Shown piece by piece: positions 27,488 through 35,248 of a stretch of DNA of 64,000 bases. The stretch is from Fretibacter rubidus (GTDB lineage Bacteria; Pseudomonadota; Alphaproteobacteria; Caulobacterales; Maricaulaceae), in the NCBI RefSeq assembly GCF_041429785.1, contig NZ_CP163423.1:1364001-1428000 (forward strand), in the 5' to 3' direction. The position numbers and the translations under genes were made by a program. The stretch's first letter is position 1. The number at the start of each line of letters is the position of its first letter. The notes under the pieces were generated by a model. The model had not been told where the DNA came from. It saw only the letters and a list, made by a program, of their open reading frames with translations, and searched no databases.

Positions 27488-28665
27488 CCATAAATCCAAT
27501 CAAATTGGCTGTGCTGTGCGGCAGGTAGGTGTTGCGCAATTTTTAACTTAGCATCTCGAAGGAACTTGGCTGCACCCGGGCCGTGGTGGAACATCGCGGC
27601 ATTATCTAAGGATCGCTTTTGTATCCGCGCTGTGCGGGGATGACGCATAATTTCATAACGCCTAAGCGCAGAGTCTATATTGGGGCCGTCGCGCATAATC
27701 TCGCTGGCAAGGACATAGCCGTCCTCAATCGCCATTGCCGCGCCCTGCGCCATAAAGGGCAGCATCGGGTGGCAGGCATCGCCAAGTAAGCTCACGCGAC
27801 CTTTCCCCCATGAAGTCGTATTTGATGCGGCATGGTCGAACAGGCCCCAGAGAAATGTTTCTTGGCAAGCATTGAGGAGTGTCGTGAGACGCGGATCCCA
27901 TCCTGCAAAAGCTTGCCTTAAGGCCTTAACATCGCCTTTCTGGCTCCAGCCTTCATCTATCCAAGCGTCCCGTTCTTCGACCGCAACAAAATTAATCAAT
28001 TCACCGCCGCGGAGGTAATAAGCCACACAGTGCCGCCCCGGGCCAAGCCATGCGGTTGCGTCAGGCGGCAATGTGTCTTTGGGTATAGTTGCTGTTGAAA
28101 CTATACCGCGCCATGCGATTTGACCTGTAAACCTTGGCTCGACTGCCCGAGGGTTTATCTGTTTAGCAATGGTGGAGCGCACTCCATCGGCCCCGATCAG
28201 AGCGTCACCCGTGTAATGTTTATCTCCGCAATGTAATGTTACTTTCTGAGCGTCTTGGTCAAAGCCCGTCACGCTATGGCCCAAATGTATTGTCACGCCA
28301 GCTTTGGTCGCGGCATTCCGCAAAATGTCGTGTAAATCTGCACGGTGAATATGAACATAGGGTGCGCCGTAGCGTGTTTCATGGGCATCGCCAAGCGGCA
28401 CCCTTAGAAGGGGGCGGCCCGCTTTAAAATCGCGCAGCACAACATTGTGGGGCGAAAACCCGCGCTTTATAACTTCGGCGTCTATGCCCAAAGCGCGATG
28501 AGCATGCATGGCATTGGCGCTTTGTTGTAAACCCGCGCCGACTTCAGCCAGTTGTGTGGCTTGTTCGAACACGTCAACGACGGACCCTTTTTGCGCCAAA
28601 GCCGTTGCCGCTGTAAGGCCGCCAATACCTGCGCCAGCGATTAAGATGTGGGGGTATTCCGCCAT
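27454..28665 (-). CDS. FAD-dependent aromatic-ring monooxygenase (salicylate hydroxylase-like)
   Basis: 403 aa class-A flavoprotein monooxygenase. Features in order: GxGxxG (IAGAGIGGLTAATAL, residues 9-23), the DG motif (GDALIGADGVRSTIAKQ), and the second FAD motif (GRVSLLGDACHPMLPFMAQGAAMAIEDG). It resembles salicylate 1-hydroxylase and 3-hydroxybenzoate 6-hydroxylase; the exact phenolic substrate cannot be read. It lies six bases after the LysR-type gene, so both may be co-transcribed. Confidence 0.88.
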   Translation of the reverse strand: MAEYPHILIAGAGIGGLTAATALAQKGSVVDVFEQATQLAEVGAGLQQSANAMHAHRALGIDAEVIKRGFSPHNVVLRDFKAGRPLLRVPLGDAHETRYGAPYVHIHRADLHDILRNAATKAGVTIHLGHSVTGFDQDAQKVTLHCGDKHYTGDALIGADGVRSTIAKQINPRAVEPRFTGQIAWRGIVSTATIPKDTLPPDATAWLGPGRHCVAYYLRGGELINFVAVEERDAWIDEGWSQKGDVKALRQAFAGWDPRLTTLLNACQETFLWGLFDHAASNTTSWGKGRVSLLGDACHPMLPFMAQGAAMAIEDGYVLASEIMRDGPNIDSALRRYEIMRHPRTARIQKRSLDNAAMFHHGPGAAKFLRDAKLKIAQHLPAAQHSQFDWIYGYDATEPFALK

Positions 28666-28671
28666 GTTGGG

Positions 28672-29586
28672 CTAGACCGATGCAGCCATAATCTCTTGTG
28701 CTGTCTCTGAAAGGGTTTGACCAATTTTGGTGAACTTAAGTTCCAGCGGAGATGACTGTCGCCATATTAAACCAATTTTACGGTTCGCCATAGGGTGATC
28801 AATGGGTCGCACGAAAAGGTCAGGGTCTTTTTTAGCTTCGGAAATAGCATAGAGGCTAGGCAAAATAGCGATGCGCCCCCCCATGGAGGCCATTTGCCGG
28901 ATGGCATCAAGGCTTGTGCCTTCATAGTCAGAACTCATCACGGCGCCCGATAAGTCGGCAAGGTTTTGCACAGTTTGTGTGAGTTTGTGACCATAGCCGA
29001 GCGAGAGCAGCTCGCGTTTTGCTAGGTCTGAAATACTGACGGGGTTACGCGATGTTGCCAAAGCATCATCAGGTGCCACGCAAATATAGAGCTTTTCTTG
29101 CACCAAAGGCATGCTGTGTGTGTCGCTACTGTCTTCAGATGTAGAGATAATAACGTCAAAGCGCCCGTCGCGTAGGTGATTATAGAGGTCTATCGTGCGT
29201 TCTTCACGCACAGAAATCCGCAGATTAGGATATTGGCGGTGAAGTTTGCGGACCGCTTGTGGTAAAAGATACGGCCCGATTGACGGCAGTACGCCCAAGC
29301 GAACTTGTCCAGCAAGGCTATTTTCAGATTCGCGGGTTAGATGCTTTAACGTTTCAACATCCCGAAGAATTATACGGGCACGCGCGACAACGACTTCGCC
29401 GATAGGGGTTAGAATAGCGCCGAGGCTGCTACGCTCGAGAAGCGGTGCGCCGAGTTCGACTTCCATATCTTTAATCTGGGTCGATAAGCTGGGTTGGCTG
29501 ACAAATGTGCGTTTAGCAGCTTCGGAAAAGCTTCCCGTTTCCGCGATTGCAACGATGTATTCTAGTTGTCGAAGTGTTGGCTTCAT
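28672..29586 (-). CDS. OxyR-like LysR-family regulator without redox cysteines
   Basis: 304 aa. The winged helix (LRQLEYIVAIAETGSFSEAAKRTFVSQPSLSTQIKDME) and overall sequence are closest to OxyR. The OxyR peroxide switch, GHCLRD with a second Cys nine residues later, here reads GHKLTQTVQNLADLSGA, and the whole protein has a single Cys (in LYICVAP). It therefore cannot form the OxyR disulfide. An OxyR-type operator lies just upstream. It may sense an aromatic ligand for the adjacent monooxygenase, as many LysR proteins do, or act with another OxyR. Confidence 0.85.
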   Translation of the reverse strand: MKPTLRQLEYIVAIAETGSFSEAAKRTFVSQPSLSTQIKDMEVELGAPLLERSSLGAILTPIGEVVVARARIILRDVETLKHLTRESENSLAGQVRLGVLPSIGPYLLPQAVRKLHRQYPNLRISVREERTIDLYNHLRDGRFDVIISTSEDSSDTHSMPLVQEKLYICVAPDDALATSRNPVSISDLAKRELLSLGYGHKLTQTVQNLADLSGAVMSSDYEGTSLDAIRQMASMGGRIAILPSLYAISEAKKDPDLFVRPIDHPMANRKIGLIWRQSSPLELKFTKIGQTLSETAQEIMAASV

Positions 29587-29620
29587 GCGGATGGTTCGCC
29601 TTTGTGCCCTTAAGTTGGGT

Positions 29621-29657
29621 ATAGTTTAAAGCTATGGCTCCCATAGTATATTTATAT
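29621..29657. promoter_or_regulatory. OxyR-type tandem operator
   Basis: The pattern ATAG-N7-CTAT-N7-ATAG-N7-ATAT matches the OxyR consensus ATAG-N7-CTAT-N7-ATAG-N7-CTAT in 15 of 16 fixed bases. It starts 35 bases before the LysR start and is upstream of the small gene at 29714, so it could serve both directions. Confidence 0.65.
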
Positions 29658-29713
29658 TTTATTTATGTAAAGCAAATGGCTACACCGCGACTGCGATATT
29701 AAAGGAGTTTGCA

Positions 29714-29962
29714 ATGTTTCGCGTAAATCAAACTAAATTATGGTCCAATCGTTCTGGATCAACTGGAATAATGTCTCGTTTTAGTGCCTCTATCGAGCGT
29801 TGTCTGGAAATTTATTATCATAATCAACAGCCAAAGTTGGTTCCGATTGCCCCGCAATCCAAAGCGACGACGCAAGATAATTTTGCTGAAACGGTTCGTC
29901 GGCGGCGTCGTGGCCGTTACGGCATTGCACAGGTATCAGATATCAAGACGACTTGGTATTAG
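29714..29962 (+). CDS. Small basic protein of unknown function
   Basis: 82 aa. Not recognised. The start ATG has a strong AAAGGAG site seven bases upstream, which supports a real gene. The product is basic, has no signal peptide or membrane segment, and contains a cluster of arginines (VRRRRRGRYG) near residue 65. It is divergent from the OxyR-like gene and shares the OxyR-type operator region, so it may be regulated with it. Nucleic-acid or membrane-surface binding would fit the charge, but this is only a guess. Confidence 0.6.
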   Translation: MFRVNQTKLWSNRSGSTGIMSRFSASIERCLEIYYHNQQPKLVPIAPQSKATTQDNFAETVRRRRRGRYGIAQVSDIKTTWY

Positions 29963-30028
29963 ATCAAATACAGCTCGCCAGACTGCGTATAAGCAGCGGC
30001 GCATAATTTCTAACTGGAAGGAAAACCC

Positions 30029-30115
30029 ATGAAAGCTATTACAGAATTCACAGGAAAAATGAAAGCTGAGCTCACTTTGCTAACCCTTATTGTGCTAATT
30101 GGTACAAGCGCATGA
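30029..30115 (+). CDS. 28-residue small ORF, translationally coupled
   Basis: ATG at 30029 with GGAAGG eight bases upstream opens a 28-codon frame: MKAITEFTGKMKAELTLLT, then the hydrophobic LIVLIGTSA and a TGA that overlaps the next start (ATGA). The charged N-terminal half and hydrophobic end look like a tiny membrane peptide or a leader peptide. The spacing and overlap argue that it is translated with the gene at 30112. Confidence 0.55.
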   Translation: MKAITEFTGKMKAELTLLTLIVLIGTSA

Positions 30116-30354
30116 GTGGTTTCGAAGATAGTTTAAATCGTATTGAGGCGTCTTTAAAGAGCAAAGATTATGACGCTGCCGTTCGGGATTTTGACGCAAT
30201 GACATCAGAGTATATTGAATGTGCTTCCCGTGTTGATACGGTATTTGATAAGGCTATTGCGGCTTTGTCGACACCTGACTGCCGCGCGACAGGGCCTCAT
30301 CCTGATGCACTCAAGCTAATTCGACTTAAAGAGACTATGGCGGCCCGCCGCTAA
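30112..30354 (+). CDS. Small helical protein of unknown function
   Basis: 80 aa, acidic N-terminal half (FEDSLNRIEASLKSKDYDAAVRDFDAMTS) predicted helical, no signal peptide, no known motif recognised. Its ATG overlaps the stop of a 28-codon ORF, indicating coupling. It is upstream of nhaA by about 60 bases. No function is proposed. Confidence 0.6.
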   Translation: MSGFEDSLNRIEASLKSKDYDAAVRDFDAMTSEYIECASRVDTVFDKAIAALSTPDCRATGPHPDALKLIRLKETMAARR

Positions 30355-30415
30355 GGTTTTATAATCACTTCCTTCCCTCGGGCCCCGCTATTTCCGTCCT
30401 CCCCCTTAAGGAGAA

Positions 30416-31657
30416 ATGGCGGGTGCCCACTTTTTTTGGATAACTTTCATGCCACGTATTGTAAATAAAATTCAGGACTTTTTAAAACTAGAAACGTCCG
30501 CAGGCTTCGTCCTTATGGCCGTTGCTATCTTTGCTCTTATTGCGAATAATTCGCCTCTTAGCGGTTTCTACTCTAGCTTCTTATCGACCCCTGTTGAGGT
30601 TCAATTTGGCGCCTTTGAGATTGCCAAGCCTTTGCTTCTTTGGATCAATGACGGCCTAATGGCCATCTTCTTCTTCCTCGTGGGACTGGAAATAAAAAGA
30701 GAGGTAATGGAGGGTGAATTGTCATCTTTTGACAAAGCCGCTCTGCCTTTATTTGCCGCTATTGGCGGCATCCTAGTCCCAGCGTTGATTTATGTATATT
30801 TCAACATCGGTGACCCGATTGGGGTGCAGGGGTGGGCGATTCCTGCTGCGACTGATATTGCCTTTGCGCTTGGCGTGTTGGCTTTGGTCGGTTCGCGTGC
30901 CCCAGTTTCGCTTAAAATCTTGCTATTGGCTGTTGCCATCATCGATGACTTGGCGGCGATTATAATCATTGCTTTGTTCTACACTGCAAATCTGTCGATT
31001 GTTGCTTTGGGATGGGCGGGTGTTGGCACAATTGGCTTAATCATTCTAAACCGTATGGGGGTAATGCGTATTACACCCTACGCTTTGATTGGTCTTTTTG
31101 TATGGGCCTGTGTGCTTAAATCTGGTGTCCACGCTACACTTGCGGGTGTTGTAACCGCATTGGCTATACCACTTCGCGCCAAAGACCCGTTGGCAAGCTC
31201 TCCGTTGCACCGTGCAGAGCATGGCCTGCATATTTGGGTTGCTTTTCTTATCCTACCGCTGTTCGCATTTGCCAACGCAGGTGTCTCTTTGTCTGGTATC
31301 AGCATTGACGATGTGATGGCCCCAATTCCACTGGGTATTGCGCTAGGTCTGTTTATTGGTAAGCAACTCGGCGTATTTGGCTTCTGTGTAATTGCGGTCA
31401 AGTTAGGATGGGCAAAACTACCTTCTGGTGCCAATTGGCGTCAAATGTACGGTATCGCCTGTTTGACCGGTATCGGTTTCACAATGAGCTTGTTCATAGG
31501 AACATTAGCCTTTGATGGTGATGAGACGTTGAATGCCGTGCGACTCGGCGTATTGATGGGATCTATAGCCTCTGGCGTGCTCGGATTTGTTATGCTTCGC
31601 TTCTTCTCAGGTAATAGCGAAACAGTGGCTCAAACTCCTGCGAGCGCTAAGCCGTAA
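30416..31657 (+). CDS. nhaA: Na+/H+ antiporter NhaA
   Basis: 413 aa, 12 membrane segments. The core is very close to E. coli NhaA: WINDGLMAIFFFLVGLEIKRE, GWAIPAATDIAFALGVLALVGSR, the catalytic Asp pair in AIIDDLAAIIIIALFYT, LKSGVHATLAG and GIGFTMSLFIG. It expels sodium in exchange for protons. The frame opens at 30416, but AAGGAG is only two bases from that ATG; the ATG at 30449 (MPRIVNKI...) also starts at the family N terminus, so the true start may be there. Downstream lies sodium-dependent bicarbonate uptake, which would use the gradient it makes. Confidence 0.95.
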   Translation: MAGAHFFWITFMPRIVNKIQDFLKLETSAGFVLMAVAIFALIANNSPLSGFYSSFLSTPVEVQFGAFEIAKPLLLWINDGLMAIFFFLVGLEIKREVMEGELSSFDKAALPLFAAIGGILVPALIYVYFNIGDPIGVQGWAIPAATDIAFALGVLALVGSRAPVSLKILLLAVAIIDDLAAIIIIALFYTANLSIVALGWAGVGTIGLIILNRMGVMRITPYALIGLFVWACVLKSGVHATLAGVVTALAIPLRAKDPLASSPLHRAEHGLHIWVAFLILPLFAFANAGVSLSGISIDDVMAPIPLGIALGLFIGKQLGVFGFCVIAVKLGWAKLPSGANWRQMYGIACLTGIGFTMSLFIGTLAFDGDETLNAVRLGVLMGSIASGVLGFVMLRFFSGNSETVAQTPASAKP

Positions 31658-31669
31658 TAGGCTCAATCG

Positions 31670-31694
31670 GGCCAGCGTATTTAAATCGCTGGCC
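31670..31694 (+). other. Intercistronic hairpin between nhaA and the permease gene
   Basis: GGCCAGCG (31670-31677) and CGCTGGCC (31687-31694) are perfect eight-base arms around TATTTAAAT. No U tract follows, so it is more likely an mRNA processing or stability element than a terminator. Confidence 0.5.
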
Positions 31695-31716
31695 TGTCCA
31701 CCATTTGGAGGGGACC

Positions 31717-33882
31717 ATGACGAATAGTAAAGTTGGTGTCGATGCAACGGCGTCGTCAGGCAGTGAGCATGGCCTAGATAATAATGCCAACGCAGCGGAA
31801 AATAAGACCGAAGGAAAGTTAAAGAAGAACCTTACACTTTTCGATGTCTACGCTATGTCCACTGGCGCGATGTTCAGTTCTGGACTGTTTCTTCTTCCTG
31901 GCATCGCAGCATCTTATACGGGGAATTCAGTTTGGTTGGCATATCTGTTGGCCGGTTTTCTGATTTTACCCGCTATGTATTGCATGGCCGAGCTGTCAAC
32001 CGCTATGCCGAAAGCTGGCGGCACCTATTATTTCCTCGACCGCTCGATGGGCCCTTTAATGGGGACGATTGGTGGTCTTGGGTCATGGATTGCTGTTGTA
32101 TTTAAAAGCGCCTTTGCCCTTGTGGGTATGGGGGCTTATCTTGGCCTATATCTGGACATGCCTTTCGTTGTGACGGCGATTATTTTGACGATAGCTTTTG
32201 GGCTTATCAATATATTTGGAGCCAAAGAAACGACGATGTTGCAACGCATATTGGTGACCACATTAGTGGTAATCTTGATTGCGTTCGTCATTTTGGGTTT
32301 TCGTGAAACAGGTTTTGTAAATGTATTTAAGACGGACGCGGAATACGGCTCTTTTTTCAAATCGGGACTTGTTGGTTTTGTTTCGACTATTGGTCTTGTC
32401 TTTGTTTCTTATGCGGGCCTTACCAAAGTGGCATCTGTCGCGGAAGAGGTCCAAAATCCGGATCGAAATATCCCATTGGGGATGACCTTATCCCTCATTA
32501 CAGCAACCGTAATTTATACTTTAGGGACGCTAATTCTTATTAAATTATTAGAGCCCCAAGCCTTGTATGAGAGCTTAACGCCAATTGCTGATGCAGGACG
32601 ACAGTTCTTGGGATGGGTGCCGTTTGATTTCGGTGTTATCTTAATTGTCGTGGCTGCTATTGCGGCTTTTGCGTCGACTGGCAATGCGGGGATCATGTCG
32701 GCGTCTCGTTACCCTTATGCAATGGCAAAGGACAAACTTGTCCCCGCCAGCTTATCAAAAATTGGTCGCTTCGGTACCCCGACGACAGCGATTATCTTTA
32801 CGGTTCTCGCGATGATCGCTGTGCTGTTGCTATTTGATGTCGCGTCAGTTGCAAAGCTTGCGTCTGCTTTTCAGCTATTATTATTTGGGCTGGTCTGTAT
32901 TGCCGTGATTGTTATGCGTGAGTCGCGCATTTCGACTTATAAACCAGGCTTCAAAGCTCCATTCTACCCATGGTTGCAGATTATTGGGTTGCTGGTTTCA
33001 TTTTGGCTTATCATCGAAATGGGTATTTTAGCCATCGCCTTTACCGGTATGGTCACAATCGCCTGTGTACTGTGGTATCAGTTCTATGCGTCTCATCGCG
33101 TCGAGCGTCGCGGCGCAATTTTCCATGTCCATGAACGCTTGGGTCAACAACGTTATGAGGGACTTGAGCGCGAATTGATGACTATCATCCATGACCGCAC
33201 ACAGGCAGAGAACCTGTCTTATGAAGCTTTGGTTGCGCGCTCAGTCGTCATGGATTTTCGCTATGGTCAATTTGACAAAGACCAACTGATTGCCATCATG
33301 TGCGAAAAAAGCCAAGAAAAGTTTGGAATTGATCCTGAGGTCATCAAAGGCGCATTCTTAGACCCACGAAGCTTTTTTCACCCGTTGAGCCCGAGCGTTA
33401 ACATTGCCTATAGCGCGAGTGAACTCGTTGACGAGCCGGAATTATTTGTCTTCCGCTTCGGCCCGCGCACGCGCGTTGATATTGACGAAATGTCTCATTC
33501 ACACACGCTTATGTTCTTGCTGGCACCGATTAAACCCGCAGGTCTTGATTTGCGCCTTGTTGGTCACTTAGCCGAAGTTATTCAAAGTGATATGTTTGAC
33601 CAGCGTTGGTTGGCGGCTAAAACAGAACGCGAGCTCAATGAAATATTGATGCGTGATGATCACTTCCTGCACGGCCCCATCGTCGGTATGCCGTTACTGG
33701 CCGAACAAGTTGGCAAAACGATTGCAGAGATTGACATGCCCAATAGTTGTTTGATTGCGATGATTGAACGGGATAACCAGATTATTATTGCAACACCCGA
33801 TGCCAAGTTGGAATTAGGGGATGAAGTTGCTATTATTGGTGAACCAGACGATCTCGCACTGTTTAGTAAACCAAAGATATAA
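31717..33882 (+). CDS. APC-superfamily permease with EIIA-like and TrkA-C domains
   Basis: 721 aa from the ATG at 31717 (GGAGGGG four bases upstream); a TTG at 31705 is rejected. Residues about 30-465 are a 12-segment APC amino acid/polyamine-type permease (GAMFSSGLFLLPGI, MPKAGGTYYFLDR). Residues about 480-640 resemble a PTS EIIA type-2 domain (TLMFLLAPI...LRLVGHLAEVI, ELNEIL), but the phosphorylated His of the AIPH motif is not present (NIAYSAS). Residues about 650-721 are a TrkA-C/RCK-C domain (LAEQVGKTIAEIDM, LELGDEVAIIGEP). The tail suggests small-molecule control; substrate unknown, perhaps an ion or amino acid. It lies between nhaA and sbtAB. Confidence 0.85.
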   Translation: MTNSKVGVDATASSGSEHGLDNNANAAENKTEGKLKKNLTLFDVYAMSTGAMFSSGLFLLPGIAASYTGNSVWLAYLLAGFLILPAMYCMAELSTAMPKAGGTYYFLDRSMGPLMGTIGGLGSWIAVVFKSAFALVGMGAYLGLYLDMPFVVTAIILTIAFGLINIFGAKETTMLQRILVTTLVVILIAFVILGFRETGFVNVFKTDAEYGSFFKSGLVGFVSTIGLVFVSYAGLTKVASVAEEVQNPDRNIPLGMTLSLITATVIYTLGTLILIKLLEPQALYESLTPIADAGRQFLGWVPFDFGVILIVVAAIAAFASTGNAGIMSASRYPYAMAKDKLVPASLSKIGRFGTPTTAIIFTVLAMIAVLLLFDVASVAKLASAFQLLLFGLVCIAVIVMRESRISTYKPGFKAPFYPWLQIIGLLVSFWLIIEMGILAIAFTGMVTIACVLWYQFYASHRVERRGAIFHVHERLGQQRYEGLERELMTIIHDRTQAENLSYEALVARSVVMDFRYGQFDKDQLIAIMCEKSQEKFGIDPEVIKGAFLDPRSFFHPLSPSVNIAYSASELVDEPELFVFRFGPRTRVDIDEMSHSHTLMFLLAPIKPAGLDLRLVGHLAEVIQSDMFDQRWLAAKTERELNEILMRDDHFLHGPIVGMPLLAEQVGKTIAEIDMPNSCLIAMIERDNQIIIATPDAKLELGDEVAIIGEPDDLALFSKPKI

Positions 33883-33921
33883 TTCTGACGGTGATAGTGC
33901 TGCCCAATAAAGGATAAGACT

Positions 33922-34908
33922 ATGGGATTGGAACTCGCATTATCGACGTTGCTGTCGCCGATAGTTTTATTCTTTGTCTTGGGGCTATTTGCGGCTTTAA
34001 TGCGCTCGCAAATGTCAGTTCCACAAGATTTCGCCAAAGGTCTGGCGATTTACTTGATGATGGCCATTGGCCTAAAGGGCGGCGTGGCAATGTCAAAAAC
34101 GCCTGTGACATCAGAGATGATTGGCGTTTTCATATTTGCGACGGCGTTATCTTTTGCTTTGCCATTTTTTGCCTATCTCTGTTTACGGAAATTCTCAAAG
34201 CTTAGCCGCGTTGATGCGGCGGCAACCGCAGGGCATTACGGCTCAATTTCCATTGTTACCTTTGTCGCCGCGACCCAGGCCGTTATTTTTAGTGGTTATA
34301 CGAGCGCGGGGTATCTTGTGGCGGTTGCTGCAATTATGGAAACACCCGCGATTATTTCCGCTCTTTACCTAGCCCAGCGCGGCTTTAAAAAAGAGGGTAA
34401 GGTTGTTGGCTCAGAGAGAGGCGAGGTCGCGCGCGAAGTTCTGCTTAATGCTTCTGTTGTTGTTCTTGTCGGGGCGCTTCTTATTGGTCTGATTGTTGGT
34501 GAAGACGGCATGAAGACTGTAGAGCCGTTTTTTGTGACACCGTTCCAAGGTGTGTTATGCTTGTTTTTATTGGATATGGGATTATCCGCTGGACGTGGGT
34601 TGCGTCAGGGGTGGCGGGAGCTTGACTTCGGTAGCCTTTCATTTGGTATTTACATGCCCGTTCTGGCGGCAGTTTTTACGGGTATCGTATGCGGCTACGG
34701 CATGGGACTGAACGTTGGGGATTTGACCATTATGATGGTGCTAGGGGCTTCTGCATCATATATCGCCGTGCCTGCCGCCATGCGCTTAGCCCTTCCAAAA
34801 GCTCAACCGTCGATATATTTAACACTATCGCTGGGCGTGACATTTCCGTTTAACCTAACGGTGGGTATCCCGCTTTATATCTTCATCGCACAAATGATTG
34901 CGGGGTAA
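33922..34908 (+). CDS. sbtA: Sodium-dependent bicarbonate transporter SbtA
   Basis: 328 aa with about ten membrane segments in two inverted halves. Diagnostic stretches: SPIVLFFVLGLFAALMRS, GLAIYLMMAIGLKGG, TAGHYGSISIVTFVAA and METPAIISALYLA. SbtA imports HCO3- with Na+ in cyanobacteria and occurs in various heterotrophs, where it may feed carboxylases. Directly followed (five bases) by sbtB, which settles the family. AAAGGA lies seven bases before the start. Confidence 0.92.
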   Translation: MGLELALSTLLSPIVLFFVLGLFAALMRSQMSVPQDFAKGLAIYLMMAIGLKGGVAMSKTPVTSEMIGVFIFATALSFALPFFAYLCLRKFSKLSRVDAAATAGHYGSISIVTFVAATQAVIFSGYTSAGYLVAVAAIMETPAIISALYLAQRGFKKEGKVVGSERGEVAREVLLNASVVVLVGALLIGLIVGEDGMKTVEPFFVTPFQGVLCLFLLDMGLSAGRGLRQGWRELDFGSLSFGIYMPVLAAVFTGIVCGYGMGLNVGDLTIMMVLGASASYIAVPAAMRLALPKAQPSIYLTLSLGVTFPFNLTVGIPLYIFIAQMIAG

Positions 34909-34913
34909 CTACC

Positions 34914-35225
34914 ATGGACATGCATCCAAAAAAACGACTTGAGTTAATTATTGAAACGCCTGCGCAAAAACGTGCAGAGCGTGTCCTGACAGACGTTGGT
35001 GTCACGGGCTATACAGTCGTTCCAGCGATGGCAGGCTACGGCGGTCATTCACGTTGGCGGCGTGGTATGGATATTTCCAGTAGTCGCGATATGGTCGTTA
35101 TCCTGTCCATTATGGACGAGGAGAAACTGATAAAAGCTATCGAAGTACTTGGTAGCCTTCTAGGAGACCATATCGGGGTTGTTAGCGTTTCTGACGTGTC
35201 AGTCGTGCGTAAAGATATCTTTTAA
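34914..35225 (+). CDS. sbtB: PII-like regulator SbtB
   Basis: 103 aa ferredoxin-like PII fold: KRLELIIETPAQKRAERVLTDVGVTGYTVVPAMAGYGGHSRWR with a short T-loop, followed by MVVILSIMDEEKLIKAIEVLGSLLGDHIGVVSVSDV. SbtB trimers bind adenine nucleotides including cAMP and c-di-AMP and plug SbtA. The cysteine-containing C-terminal extension of some cyanobacterial SbtB proteins is absent here. Position directly after sbtA supports the call. Confidence 0.92.
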   Translation: MDMHPKKRLELIIETPAQKRAERVLTDVGVTGYTVVPAMAGYGGHSRWRRGMDISSSRDMVVILSIMDEEKLIKAIEVLGSLLGDHIGVVSVSDVSVVRKDIF

Positions 35226-35248
35226 AATACCTGTGGGAGAAGGGCGGG

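Noticed and set aside
29784..30032. 82-codon forward ORF overlapping the small gene at 29714
   Set aside because: It lacks a ribosome-binding site, while the frame at 29714 has a strong one; its Arg/Ile-rich content looks like a shadow.
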